A DNA stretch of 64,000 nt. It comes from Rariloculus sp965263005 (lineage in GTDB: Bacteria > Pseudomonadota > Gammaproteobacteria > Steroidobacterales > Rariloculaceae). Position 1 is the stretch's first letter. Each line of letters starts with the position of its first letter. Positions 17,548-25,200 of the stretch are shown here, piece by piece. The notes below the pieces were generated by a model that saw only the letters and a program-made list of their open reading frames with translations, ran no database searches and was not told the origin of the DNA. Where the stretch lies: positions 3,720,001 to 3,784,000 of the forward strand of contig NZ_OZ253579.1 in assembly GCF_965263005.1 (NCBI RefSeq), written 5' to 3'. Position numbers and translations under genes: made by a program.

Positions 17548-19626
17548 GGCAGACGGCTTCCCGGACGCATGCGTGCCGGCGATATAGCCATGCACGTGGC
17601 CCTTGCCGAGACCGTGCTTGTTGAAGCCGCCCACGGCCTCGCCGCCGGCATAGAGCCCCGGAATGACCTCGCCCTGCAGGTCGATGACCTGCTGGCGGCC
17701 GTTGACGCGCAAGCCGCCATACGAGTCGTGCCAGATCACCATGATCGAGAGCGCAAAAAACGGCGGCGTCGCGATGCGGTGCATCGCAGCTTCTGCCTCG
17801 CGCTCGAATTCGGGATCGGAACCCGCATCGACATAGCCGTTCCACGTCGCCACCGTCTCTGCCAGGTACTTGAGCGGCACGCGCTGGAATTCGTGACCGG
17901 CTTGAATCATCCGGGCGAGTTCCTCGATCGTATCGGCTTTGAAGAAGTAGCCGTTGTCCGTCACATAGGGGTAGCGCAGCTTCCATTCGCTACGCTCGGC
18001 CGCGGCTGCGTCGAAGATCGCCCAGAGCGGGCCCGAGTAGTAATGCGGCGGCTCCGAGCCCTCATTCATGGCGAGCGCCGCGTCCATGCCGTGGTCGTAG
18101 TTGTACATCTGCCTGACCCACTCCTTGCGGCAGTTGCGCCAGTCGAGCGGCTTGTGGTTCAGGCCGCGGCCCGGCGCACCGCCGTCGCCCGGGTAACGGT
18201 TCAGGCCGGGCCGGGTCGGCAGCGTGACCTCGTTGAAGAAGCGCTTGCCGACCTGGTTCACGGCGATGAACTCCTCGAAGCCGGCCGTGCCGACGTCCAG
18301 GCCCGCCGAGCGGCGATAGCCGAAAGTCGGGTGGCCCGGCATCATCGTCGTATACGCATCGCGCGTGCCCAGGCGCGTCGCGATGTGGAATGTCGTCGAA
18401 TACGAGATGTTCTGCTGCATGCCGGCGAGGTTCGCGCCGACGCGCAAGCCCGCCTTTAGCGCGCTCGCGTCCTGGCCGTGTGGACCCTGCAGCGCCATAC
18501 CGCTCGTCGGGAAGGCCGGTTCGCGCAACGCGGGATAGAACATGCCGCGGATCTCGGGATTGCCCGCGTGACCGCCGGAGGCCAGGATCACAGCGCGGCG
18601 GGCCCTGATGTGCAATACCTCGCGCCGCTCGTCGACATTGCCGTTCTGCCAGTAGCTCTCGAGCCGCTCGCCCGTCTCGGGGTGGTTTCGCTGTGCATAG
18701 TGCGCCCTGATGCCGAGGATGCTGCCCGAGAAAGGCTCTTCCCGAACGAGTTCGTCGAAACAGCGGTGCAGCATGAACTGAACGCCCTTTTCGCGCGCGG
18801 AGAACTCGAGCGGCCGCGCAAGCGCGACGCCGTTCGCTACGGCGTTGGGCGCGACGAAGCGGCTCGCGTCGTACATCTGCACGGGCGCGAACGGGCTCGT
18901 GAGCTCGGGATCGGCCATGCCGGCGTCCTCGGCCGTGATCGTGCCGGCCTTGATGTCGGTCTTGTCGCCGAGCATGAAGAAACAGCGCGCACCGCGCGCG
19001 CGCGACAGGCCGCCGCCGCCATGTGTGCCGTTGACCCGGGCGAAGCGGACATAGTTGTCCATGAGAAACTGCCGCGTCGCCGGACAGTTCTCGGCCCAGG
19101 CCCTGACGAGCTCGCGCTCATTGTAGCGGTACGGGTTTTGGGCTCTGAGGTCGAGGACCGACCAGTCGGTGATGTCGGTGAAGAGCAGCTCGATGTCGTC
19201 GTCGAGTTCCTCGGGATTCTCGACGGGAGCGACCGTGATGTAACCGTCCTTGTCGCCCTCGCCTTTCATGTCTCTTTGCTGGATCGGATCGCCGCCGCCG
19301 AGCGAGATGAACGACCCGCTGTGCAGCATCCGGCCGCCGAGGTCGAAGTTCTGGTCGACGACGAGCACGGTCGCGCCGAGATCGCGCGCCCGGATCGCCG
19401 CGGTCAGGCCCGCGCAGCCGCCGCCGACGATCACCACATCGGCTTCGTAGTCCCAGGCGATGGCCTCGGCGCCTGTCGAAGCCTGCGCGCGCGCCTTGTC
19501 GGAGTCGAGCAGGGCCGCGGCCCCGATGCCGGCCGCAGCGCCGGTCTTGACGAAATCCCGCCTGCTGAGGCCGCTCTCGTTGCGAAGCTTCGGATCGTTT
19601 CGTTCTTCGTCGCGTTTTTTGGCCAT
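17545..19626 (-). CDS. Tat-exported FAD-dependent oxidoreductase (fumarate reductase/3-ketosteroid dehydrogenase-like flavoprotein)
   Basis: 693 residues. A twin-arginine signal (SRRDFVK, 21-27, then a hydrophobic Ala/Gly run) implies export of a folded flavoprotein. The dinucleotide fold DVVIVGGGCAGLTAAIRA is at about 63-80. A GGHAGN block and a C-terminal GGLRVN/YAGGEAVGGFNKHGLG region are typical of the fumarate reductase/succinate dehydrogenase flavoprotein superfamily, which also includes ketosteroid dehydrogenases. The substrate cannot be read. It heads an apparent operon with an Ig-like protein and cytochrome c, so electrons probably pass to the periplasmic cytochrome pool. Its TAG stop lies in repeat copy 3. 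Confidence 0.86.
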   Translation of the reverse strand: MAKKRDEERNDPKLRNESGLSRRDFVKTGAAAGIGAAALLDSDKARAQASTGAEAIAWDYEADVVIVGGGCAGLTAAIRARDLGATVLVVDQNFDLGGRMLHSGSFISLGGGDPIQQRDMKGEGDKDGYITVAPVENPEELDDDIELLFTDITDWSVLDLRAQNPYRYNERELVRAWAENCPATRQFLMDNYVRFARVNGTHGGGGLSRARGARCFFMLGDKTDIKAGTITAEDAGMADPELTSPFAPVQMYDASRFVAPNAVANGVALARPLEFSAREKGVQFMLHRCFDELVREEPFSGSILGIRAHYAQRNHPETGERLESYWQNGNVDERREVLHIRARRAVILASGGHAGNPEIRGMFYPALREPAFPTSGMALQGPHGQDASALKAGLRVGANLAGMQQNISYSTTFHIATRLGTRDAYTTMMPGHPTFGYRRSAGLDVGTAGFEEFIAVNQVGKRFFNEVTLPTRPGLNRYPGDGGAPGRGLNHKPLDWRNCRKEWVRQMYNYDHGMDAALAMNEGSEPPHYYSGPLWAIFDAAAAERSEWKLRYPYVTDNGYFFKADTIEELARMIQAGHEFQRVPLKYLAETVATWNGYVDAGSDPEFEREAEAAMHRIATPPFFALSIMVIWHDSYGGLRVNGRQQVIDLQGEVIPGLYAGGEAVGGFNKHGLGKGHVHGYIAGTHASGKPSA

Positions 19627-19851
19627 GTCCGCTTACCCCCTAATGACCATCACCGGTTACCCAGAGGAATTCGACCAAGTTAACAGGGGATGCGGTCCCG
19701 GACAATGCCGAGTCTCGTCCGACGGGAGATCAGCCTGAATGGGGAGCTACACTCCAACGGCAGATGAGACGGCAGCGCCGTGTGCGGGATCATCGGAGGA
19801 TGATCGTGACGCTGCAGACGCGGCGGGTTCGGACCCGAACCTCAAGCCCGC

Positions 19852-20059
19852 AGGCGTATCACGTTGTCGATACGCGCGCGTCCGCGCTCGATGAAGCGCC
19901 CGATGCGCGCGCCGACATATTCGGCATCGTCCCAGAGGAACAGGTGGCCGGCGCCGGGATGAACACTACGGGCGGACCGCTGCGCGGTTGGCCTTCGGCA
20001 TCGACGAGCCGCAGCAGTTGCAGCTTGTTGTCCTTGTAGACGACGCGTCTGAGTCCTTC
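19852..20059 (-). pseudogene. Alpha/beta-hydrolase C-terminal relic
   Basis: Read on the minus strand, EGLRRVVYKDNKLQLLRL... continues to GPPVVFIPAP, and then a +1 or -1 shift near 19955 restores GHLFLWDDAEYVGARIG and FIERGRARIDNVIRLRA before a TGA. The GAGH-LFLWDDAEYV pattern resembles the catalytic-histidine end of alpha/beta hydrolases. No N-terminal part exists; a stop codon lies immediately upstream. It fills part of the 500-base gap between the flavoprotein and zinc-receptor genes. Confidence 0.5.
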
Positions 20060-20133
20060 TCAGCGCCGCCGAAGTGGTATAAGGTGATTTGCTTGCGGAA
20101 TCCTGGACCAGTTATTGCGGGCAGGTCAGGTCA

Positions 20134-22248
20134 ATGAAGTTGTCAAAGGCAGTTCAATTGCTGGTGAAATTGATTTTGCCGGCATTTCCCTGTTTCGTTG
20201 CCGCACAGCAAGCTCACGTCATGGAGGAAGTGCACGTAACGGCTGTCCTTCGCGATCGATCAGCGAACGAGTTGGCGCAATCCGTTTCCGTCCTGCGCGA
20301 GCAAACGCTAGAGCGGATCAGCAGCGCCAGTCTCGGTGAGACCCTTTCCGGCCAACTCGGCGTCAGTTCGTCCTACTTCAGCGCTGGATCCTCCCGCCCG
20401 ATCATTCGCGGGCTTGCCGGCGCACGGGTCAGAATCATGGAGGACGGGATCGACTCCATGGATGCCTCGACGCTGAGCGCCGATCATGCTGTGGCTATCG
20501 ATCCGCTGGTGGCCGAGCAGATCGAGATTTTCAGGGGACCCACGACCCTTCTTTTCGGCAGCGGGGCGGTCGGCGGCCTAGTCAACACCGTAACGAACCG
20601 CATCCCTGAATATGCTCCGGACGATGGATTCGAGGGGGCCGTCGAACTGCGGGGGGACACGGCTGCCGATGCCCGCAGTGGCGTCATCGCGCTCGACGGC
20701 GGCGGCGAAAACTTCGCCTGGCATCTCGACGCGGTCAGCCGGGAAACAGATGATTACGAAATACCGGGGTTTGCGGATCTCGGCGCGAACGAACAAGGGC
20801 ACGATGACCATGAGGCTGAAGAGCGTCCTGACGAGGATCATGACGATGACCACGAAGAGGGCGTGCCGGGCCTCGTGGAGAATAGCGACCTCAGTGGTGA
20901 AGCTTTTTCGCTTGGCGGTAGCTGGCTTCGCGACAACGGTTTTTTCGGCGTGTCCCTAAGCGGTTTCGATACCAATTACGGTATTCCCGGCCATCATATG
21001 CACGAAGACGGGCACGACGAGGATCATGCGGCCGAGCATGACGAGGACCAGGAGCACGCGGGCGAGGAAGAGGTCGTACGCGTCGATATGAACCAGACCC
21101 GGTTCGATCTGAAGGGCGGCTGGGTTGGCCTCTCGGGCGCGATTGAAGCGATCAACCTGCGATTCGGCGCCAACGACTACGAGCACGTGGAACTGGAAGG
21201 AGAGGAGATCGGCACGCGGATCGAAAACGACGCGTACGAAGGGCGGCTGGAGTTCATGCACGCGCCCTGGGGAGCGTGGGACGGCGCATTCGGGTTGCAG
21301 ATCAGCGATCGGGATTTTTCCGCTATCGGCGCTGAAGCTTTCGTTCCGCCGGTCGGCACGTCGTCCTACGGCGCCTTCATCATCGAGCAGCGCGACGTGG
21401 AGAATTGGCAGATCTCACTGGGCGCCAGGCTGGAACACCAGGAACACAATCCATCGAGCGATTTGCCCACGGTGAGCGATTCAGCCACGAGTTTCTCGCT
21501 GGCGGGTATCCGCGACCTGGCCAACGGCTATTCCCTCGCGATCAATGCCGCTCGGGCGGAGCGATTGCCGGTCGCCGAGGAACTGTATGCCAACGGTCCC
21601 CACCTGGCGACGAGGACGATCGAAATAGGCAGTCCGGGTCTCGGCGTCGAAACTTCGCGGCATCTGGACATCGGTATTCGCAAGACCGAAGGCGAGTTGA
21701 GTTGGAACGTGACGGCGTTCGTCACCGACTACGACGATTTCATCTTTCTTGAGGATACGGGTGTCGTTGATCCTGACGAGGCGTTGCCGATTTTCAACTT
21801 CAAGCAGCGCGGCGCCAAGCTATCGGGACTGGAAGCTGAGTTTTTCGCGCCCATCTTCGTTCGGGAAGAGTCCGAACTGGACTGGCGCATATTCGCCGAC
21901 TACGTCACCGGGAAGCTCGACAACGGCGAATACCTGCCCAGAATGCCCCCGTTGCGCTATGGCTCTCGCATCCAGTACCACGATGAGCGGTTTGTCGCCG
22001 GATTCGAGGTCACACGTTACGCTGACCAGGACAGGATCGCCGGCTCCGAGGGGCCTACCAGGGGCTACACGATGATCAACGCCGACCTGAACTGGTCGAT
22101 CGCGACCCCGGGTGGATTCGTGTTGGAACTCTTTGTCATCGGGTCCAACCTCACGGACGAAGACGCGCGCAAACACACATCGTTCGTGAAGGACACCGTA
22201 CCGCTGCCGGGACGCAACCTGTCTGCCGGGTTTCGCTCGCACTTCTGA
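20134..22248 (+). CDS. znuD: TonB-dependent receptor, ZnuD-like (probable zinc uptake)
   Basis: 704 residues from the ATG at 20134, preceded by AGGTCAGGTC. It has a signal peptide, plug domain (EEVHVTAVLRDRSANELAQS, RPIIRGLAGARVRIMEDGI, IEIFRGPTTLLFGSGAVGG) and barrel ending in GRNLSAGFRSHF. Two extracellular-loop segments are extremely rich in His/Asp/Glu (about 220-245 with HDDHEAEERPDEDHDDDHEE, and about 285-312 with HHMHEDGHDEDHAAEHDEDQ), as in ZnuD receptors that capture zinc. The gene is intact. The znuA fragment directly after it supports the zinc assignment. A part-match to a Zur half-site (GAAGTGGTATAA) lies at 20071-20082. Confidence 0.87.
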   Translation: MKLSKAVQLLVKLILPAFPCFVAAQQAHVMEEVHVTAVLRDRSANELAQSVSVLREQTLERISSASLGETLSGQLGVSSSYFSAGSSRPIIRGLAGARVRIMEDGIDSMDASTLSADHAVAIDPLVAEQIEIFRGPTTLLFGSGAVGGLVNTVTNRIPEYAPDDGFEGAVELRGDTAADARSGVIALDGGGENFAWHLDAVSRETDDYEIPGFADLGANEQGHDDHEAEERPDEDHDDDHEEGVPGLVENSDLSGEAFSLGGSWLRDNGFFGVSLSGFDTNYGIPGHHMHEDGHDEDHAAEHDEDQEHAGEEEVVRVDMNQTRFDLKGGWVGLSGAIEAINLRFGANDYEHVELEGEEIGTRIENDAYEGRLEFMHAPWGAWDGAFGLQISDRDFSAIGAEAFVPPVGTSSYGAFIIEQRDVENWQISLGARLEHQEHNPSSDLPTVSDSATSFSLAGIRDLANGYSLAINAARAERLPVAEELYANGPHLATRTIEIGSPGLGVETSRHLDIGIRKTEGELSWNVTAFVTDYDDFIFLEDTGVVDPDEALPIFNFKQRGAKLSGLEAEFFAPIFVREESELDWRIFADYVTGKLDNGEYLPRMPPLRYGSRIQYHDERFVAGFEVTRYADQDRIAGSEGPTRGYTMINADLNWSIATPGGFVLELFVIGSNLTDEDARKHTSFVKDTVPLPGRNLSAGFRSHF

Positions 22249-22254
22249 GGCGCG

Positions 22255-22413
22255 CGCACCACGCACAACCACGGCTCGAACCGGTATCAAGCCGACGCAC
22301 GCGGCAACGCAAATCTCCGCGACGCGGCCCCCGTGCAGGACCAGTCCTTCATCGTATTCCACGATGCCGCCCGATACTTCGAAGATCGGTTCGGTCTGCG
22401 CGCGGTCGCTTGA
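22255..22413 (+). pseudogene. znuA (zinc ABC transporter substrate-binding protein) relic
   Basis: Immediately after the receptor stop, an open frame without a start codon reads VQDQSFIVFHDAARYFEDRF GLRAVA before TGA. The block resembles the ZnuA/TroA-type sequence in which a conserved histidine of YFVFHDAY..YFE is a zinc ligand. The N-terminal half and the C-terminus are missing. It shows that the receptor once lay beside an inner-membrane zinc import gene. Beyond it, to about 22600, I see no further gene. Confidence 0.55.
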
Positions 22414-22600
22414 TCGAGCCCGGTCCCGCCGCGTCAACGGCGGGCGATCCACCCTGGAGTCAAGGCGATCAGGTTTCTCTGGAGCAACCGATTGTAAATT
22501 ACGTTAAAGACTCACCGAGTGGACACTAGATTCCGATTCCGCTAATCTCCAGATCGAACGATGTAACGTTCTATAAATTGTACGGTACCTCTTTTATCGA

Positions 22601-22617
22601 ACTGTCAGGTATACAGT
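22601..22617. promoter_or_regulatory. Candidate HipB operator
   Basis: ACTGTCAGGTATACAGT has perfect 5-bp arms (ACTGT/ACAGT) 7 bases apart and abuts the hipB start codon. HipB-type antitoxins repress their own operons by binding palindromes near the promoter. The AT-richer leader also has TATAAA at 22572-22577. The assignment rests on position and symmetry only. Confidence 0.35.
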
Positions 22618-22944
22618 ATGAAGTCATCGGACGCATTGCCTGTCCCGGTGATACGAGCGCTTCGAAAAATCGGCGGTGACTTGCGCGACGCGCGCCGCCG
22701 ACGCCGCATCCCCACTGAGATCATGGCGGCGAGGATCGGCGTGAGTCGCACGACGTTGTCGAGGCTGGAAAAGGGAGATCATCGAGTCGCGGTCGGCACC
22801 TACGCCACAGCGCTATTTGTTCTCGGCCTGATCCAGCGACTGAATGAACTGGCCGACGTGCGCCACGATTCGGTGGGCCTGGATCTCGCTGACGAGGCAC
22901 TGCCACAACGGATCCGCAAATCCACTCGACGAGAGAAGCGCTGA
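22618..22944 (+). CDS. hipB: HipB-like XRE-family antitoxin
   Basis: 108 residues. A helix-turn-helix of the XRE/Cro type (GDLRDARRRRRIPTEIMAARIGVSRTTLSRLEKG split across about 20-57) is followed by a basic tail. HipB binds operator DNA and sequesters the HipA kinase. The stop overlaps the hipA start by one base (TGATG), the usual antitoxin-first order with coupled translation. The ATG at 22618 has no strong ribosome-binding site; the palindrome occupies that position. Confidence 0.88.
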   Translation: MKSSDALPVPVIRALRKIGGDLRDARRRRRIPTEIMAARIGVSRTTLSRLEKGDHRVAVGTYATALFVLGLIQRLNELADVRHDSVGLDLADEALPQRIRKSTRREKR

Positions 22945-24197
22945 TGGCCGAAGACGCGTGGGTTTACGTCGATCTCGGTGGCCACACCCAGCCGGTGGGT
23001 CGTCTCTGGAGTCGCGTTCGCCGCGGCCGGGAGAGCGCGTCATTCGAATACGACCCCGATTGGCTCACCCACGCGGAGCGCTTTGCCCTGGAGCCGGCGT
23101 TGACGCTCGGCCCTGCAGCCCATCACACGCCGCCCGGCCTGGCGCTATTCGGTGCGCTGGGGGACTCGGCACCGGATCGGTGGGGCCGGACACTCATGAT
23201 TCGCGCCGAACGTGTCCGGGCGCGTTCGGAGGAACGGGCGCCCCGGACCCTGACGGAGTTCGACTATTTGCTGAGGGTGAGCGACCGGGCTCGCCAAGGC
23301 GCGCTGCGATTCGCGGTCGAGCCCGGCGGGCCGTTCATGAGCGACGCGGATCGCGATCCTGTGCCGCCGCTGATCGAGTTGCCGCGACTGCTCGCGGCCA
23401 GCGATCATGTCGAGGCTGGAGGCGGCGACGAGTATCTGCTCGCACTGCTGCTTGCGCCGGGCTCATCACTCGGCGGTGCGCGACCGAAGGCGTCGGTGCT
23501 CGATCGGGACGGGAGTCTGGCCATCGCCAAGTTTCCCAAATGGGATGATACGGTGGATACCGTCCGCTGGGAGGCAGTCACATTGTCGCTCGCCGATCGT
23601 GCCGGCATTGAAGTGCCCGAGCGGCGGCTTGTCCACGTCGGCGATCGCGTGGCGCTCGTCATTCGTCGCTTCGATCGGGACGGGGATCGGAGGATTCCTT
23701 TTCTGTCCGCGATGAGCATGCTGAGCGCCGATGATCGCGACAGCCGCAGTTATCTGGAGATCGCCGATGCACTTCGCCAGCACGGCGCCGCGCCGGGCAC
23801 GGATCTCCCGGCCCTGTGGCGCCGCATCATTTTCAACGTACTGGTGTCCAACACCGACGATCACCTGAGGAACCACGGTTTCTTGTACGTCGGCAATACG
23901 GGCTGGCGACTGTCGCCGGCCTACGACCTCAACCCGACCCCGGTCGAGGTCAAACCACGCTTTCTCTCCACGGCGATCGATCTCGAGGACACGACCGCAT
24001 CGATTGACCTCGCACTCGAGGTCGCGCCCTATTTCGCGCTGGCCGCAGACGACGCTCGAGCGGTGGCGCGGGATGTCGCGCTGACCACGCGCGATTGGCG
24101 ACATGCCGCCGATCGAGCGGGCCTTTCGCGCCCCGCTATCGACGCCATGGCGTCTGCGTTCGAGCATCGGGATCTCGACTCGGCTCTGGCGCTCTGA
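22944..24197 (+). CDS. hipA: HipA-like serine/threonine kinase toxin
   Basis: 417 residues. Family members phosphorylate cytoplasmic targets (in E. coli the glutamyl-tRNA synthetase) and cause growth arrest. The Gly-rich loop SLGGARPK is at about 175-182, the catalytic block NTDDHLRNH at about 301-309, and the metal-binding SPAYDLNP after it at about 323-330. All key residues look intact. An N-terminal couple-HipA-like region precedes (GALGDSAPDRWGR). Together with hipB it forms a complete type II toxin-antitoxin operon. No downstream gene follows on this strand. Confidence 0.92.
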   Translation: MAEDAWVYVDLGGHTQPVGRLWSRVRRGRESASFEYDPDWLTHAERFALEPALTLGPAAHHTPPGLALFGALGDSAPDRWGRTLMIRAERVRARSEERAPRTLTEFDYLLRVSDRARQGALRFAVEPGGPFMSDADRDPVPPLIELPRLLAASDHVEAGGGDEYLLALLLAPGSSLGGARPKASVLDRDGSLAIAKFPKWDDTVDTVRWEAVTLSLADRAGIEVPERRLVHVGDRVALVIRRFDRDGDRRIPFLSAMSMLSADDRDSRSYLEIADALRQHGAAPGTDLPALWRRIIFNVLVSNTDDHLRNHGFLYVGNTGWRLSPAYDLNPTPVEVKPRFLSTAIDLEDTTASIDLALEVAPYFALAADDARAVARDVALTTRDWRHAADRAGLSRPAIDAMASAFEHRDLDSALAL

Positions 24198-24229
24198 GCG
24201 ACTGACGATAACCGTAGCCGTCTCCGCCT

Positions 24230-25156
24230 TTACAGGCGGCGCTCGAGCTCCTCGAGTTGCCGCAACAGGATGCCGGCGTTCGCATAAACCTCCGTCGAGA
24301 AAATATGCTTCGGCGTCGGCAGCTCGGGCCGCACGAGTGGCGCGTTCAGCGCGACGGCGAGCGCCGCCAGATCCGCGGTAACAATCCGTGCGACGTCCAG
24401 GATGTGGCCAGGCGTGATGTCGTCGGGAATGTTGCGCCGCGAGCTCAATCCGGCCACCTGCAGGCCCGCCCTTTCGGCAACGCGGATCATGACATCGATG
24501 CATTCCGTCAGCCGGCGATAGACGTCGGCCGGGCGCTTGTAACCGTCAAACGGCGGCGCATCGGGAACCGGCTCGGCGCCGGCCTGCATCGAGAGCAACG
24601 ACGCCGCATAGGTGACGGACAGCGCGATTTCGTCGAACACGTCGGCATCGCTGATAGGGACCCGGAGCATGTGATTGAGCTGGCGGTTGATGTCTATGAC
24701 GACGAGAAAGACGCCGGTCGGAGACAGCGGCGCACCGCGCGGCACGTTGTCGACCTGCTCCGCGATGCCGATCGCCTCGGCGACGTGCTCGATCTGTTCG
24801 AGCCCGTCCTCGAGCAGTGCATGCACGTCGCCTGGAAGGATTTCTCCCGAGGGCACCAGGCCGGGCGGCCGCGGCGAGGCGCCGGCCAGTTCCGGAGCGA
24901 GCTGGTTCGCCTTGCGCAGCAGTAGCTGGGTCTGGAAATAGAGCTCGACCTGGGAAATCGCCGATACGGGCAGGCGCGGACTGTCGTCATAAGCCGCGCC
25001 CATGCTCTCGCGAACGAGCTCGAGCTCGTCGGCCAACTGATTGGCCAATGCATAGACTGTCGCGTTATCGATCGTCTGCGAATGAGCGACTGCAAACGGC
25101 ATCGGCGACAGCGCCGATAGCAGGAATAACATCGTCAGGGTTTTATGGGTCCACAT
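24230..25156 (-). CDS. Exported alpha-helical protein of unknown function, partner of DUF5916 protein
   Basis: 308 residues with a signal peptide (about 1-25, ending AVAHSQ) and a mature region that is almost entirely helical. It carries repeated patterns such as YFQTQLLLRKANQLAPEL, LEDGLEQIEHVAEAIG and DVYRRLTECIDVMIRVAERA, suggesting a helical bundle. A GGAGA site precedes the ATG. It lies 44 bases downstream of the DUF5916 outer-membrane gene on the same strand and is probably co-transcribed, so a periplasmic accessory role is likely. I do not recognise its family. Confidence 0.72.
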   Translation of the reverse strand: MWTHKTLTMLFLLSALSPMPFAVAHSQTIDNATVYALANQLADELELVRESMGAAYDDSPRLPVSAISQVELYFQTQLLLRKANQLAPELAGASPRPPGLVPSGEILPGDVHALLEDGLEQIEHVAEAIGIAEQVDNVPRGAPLSPTGVFLVVIDINRQLNHMLRVPISDADVFDEIALSVTYAASLLSMQAGAEPVPDAPPFDGYKRPADVYRRLTECIDVMIRVAERAGLQVAGLSSRRNIPDDITPGHILDVARIVTADLAALAVALNAPLVRPELPTPKHIFSTEVYANAGILLRQLEELERRL

Positions 25157-25200
25157 TTCGGTTCTCCCATCATCGTGCCGCTCGTACGCCCAGGCGCCTG

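Noticed and set aside
17335..18459. Open frames running through the dispersed elements (reading like QRGFCHGLL or WGFCYGLL)
   Set aside because: They recur because the element is repeated; the peptides have no start context and differ outside the repeat.
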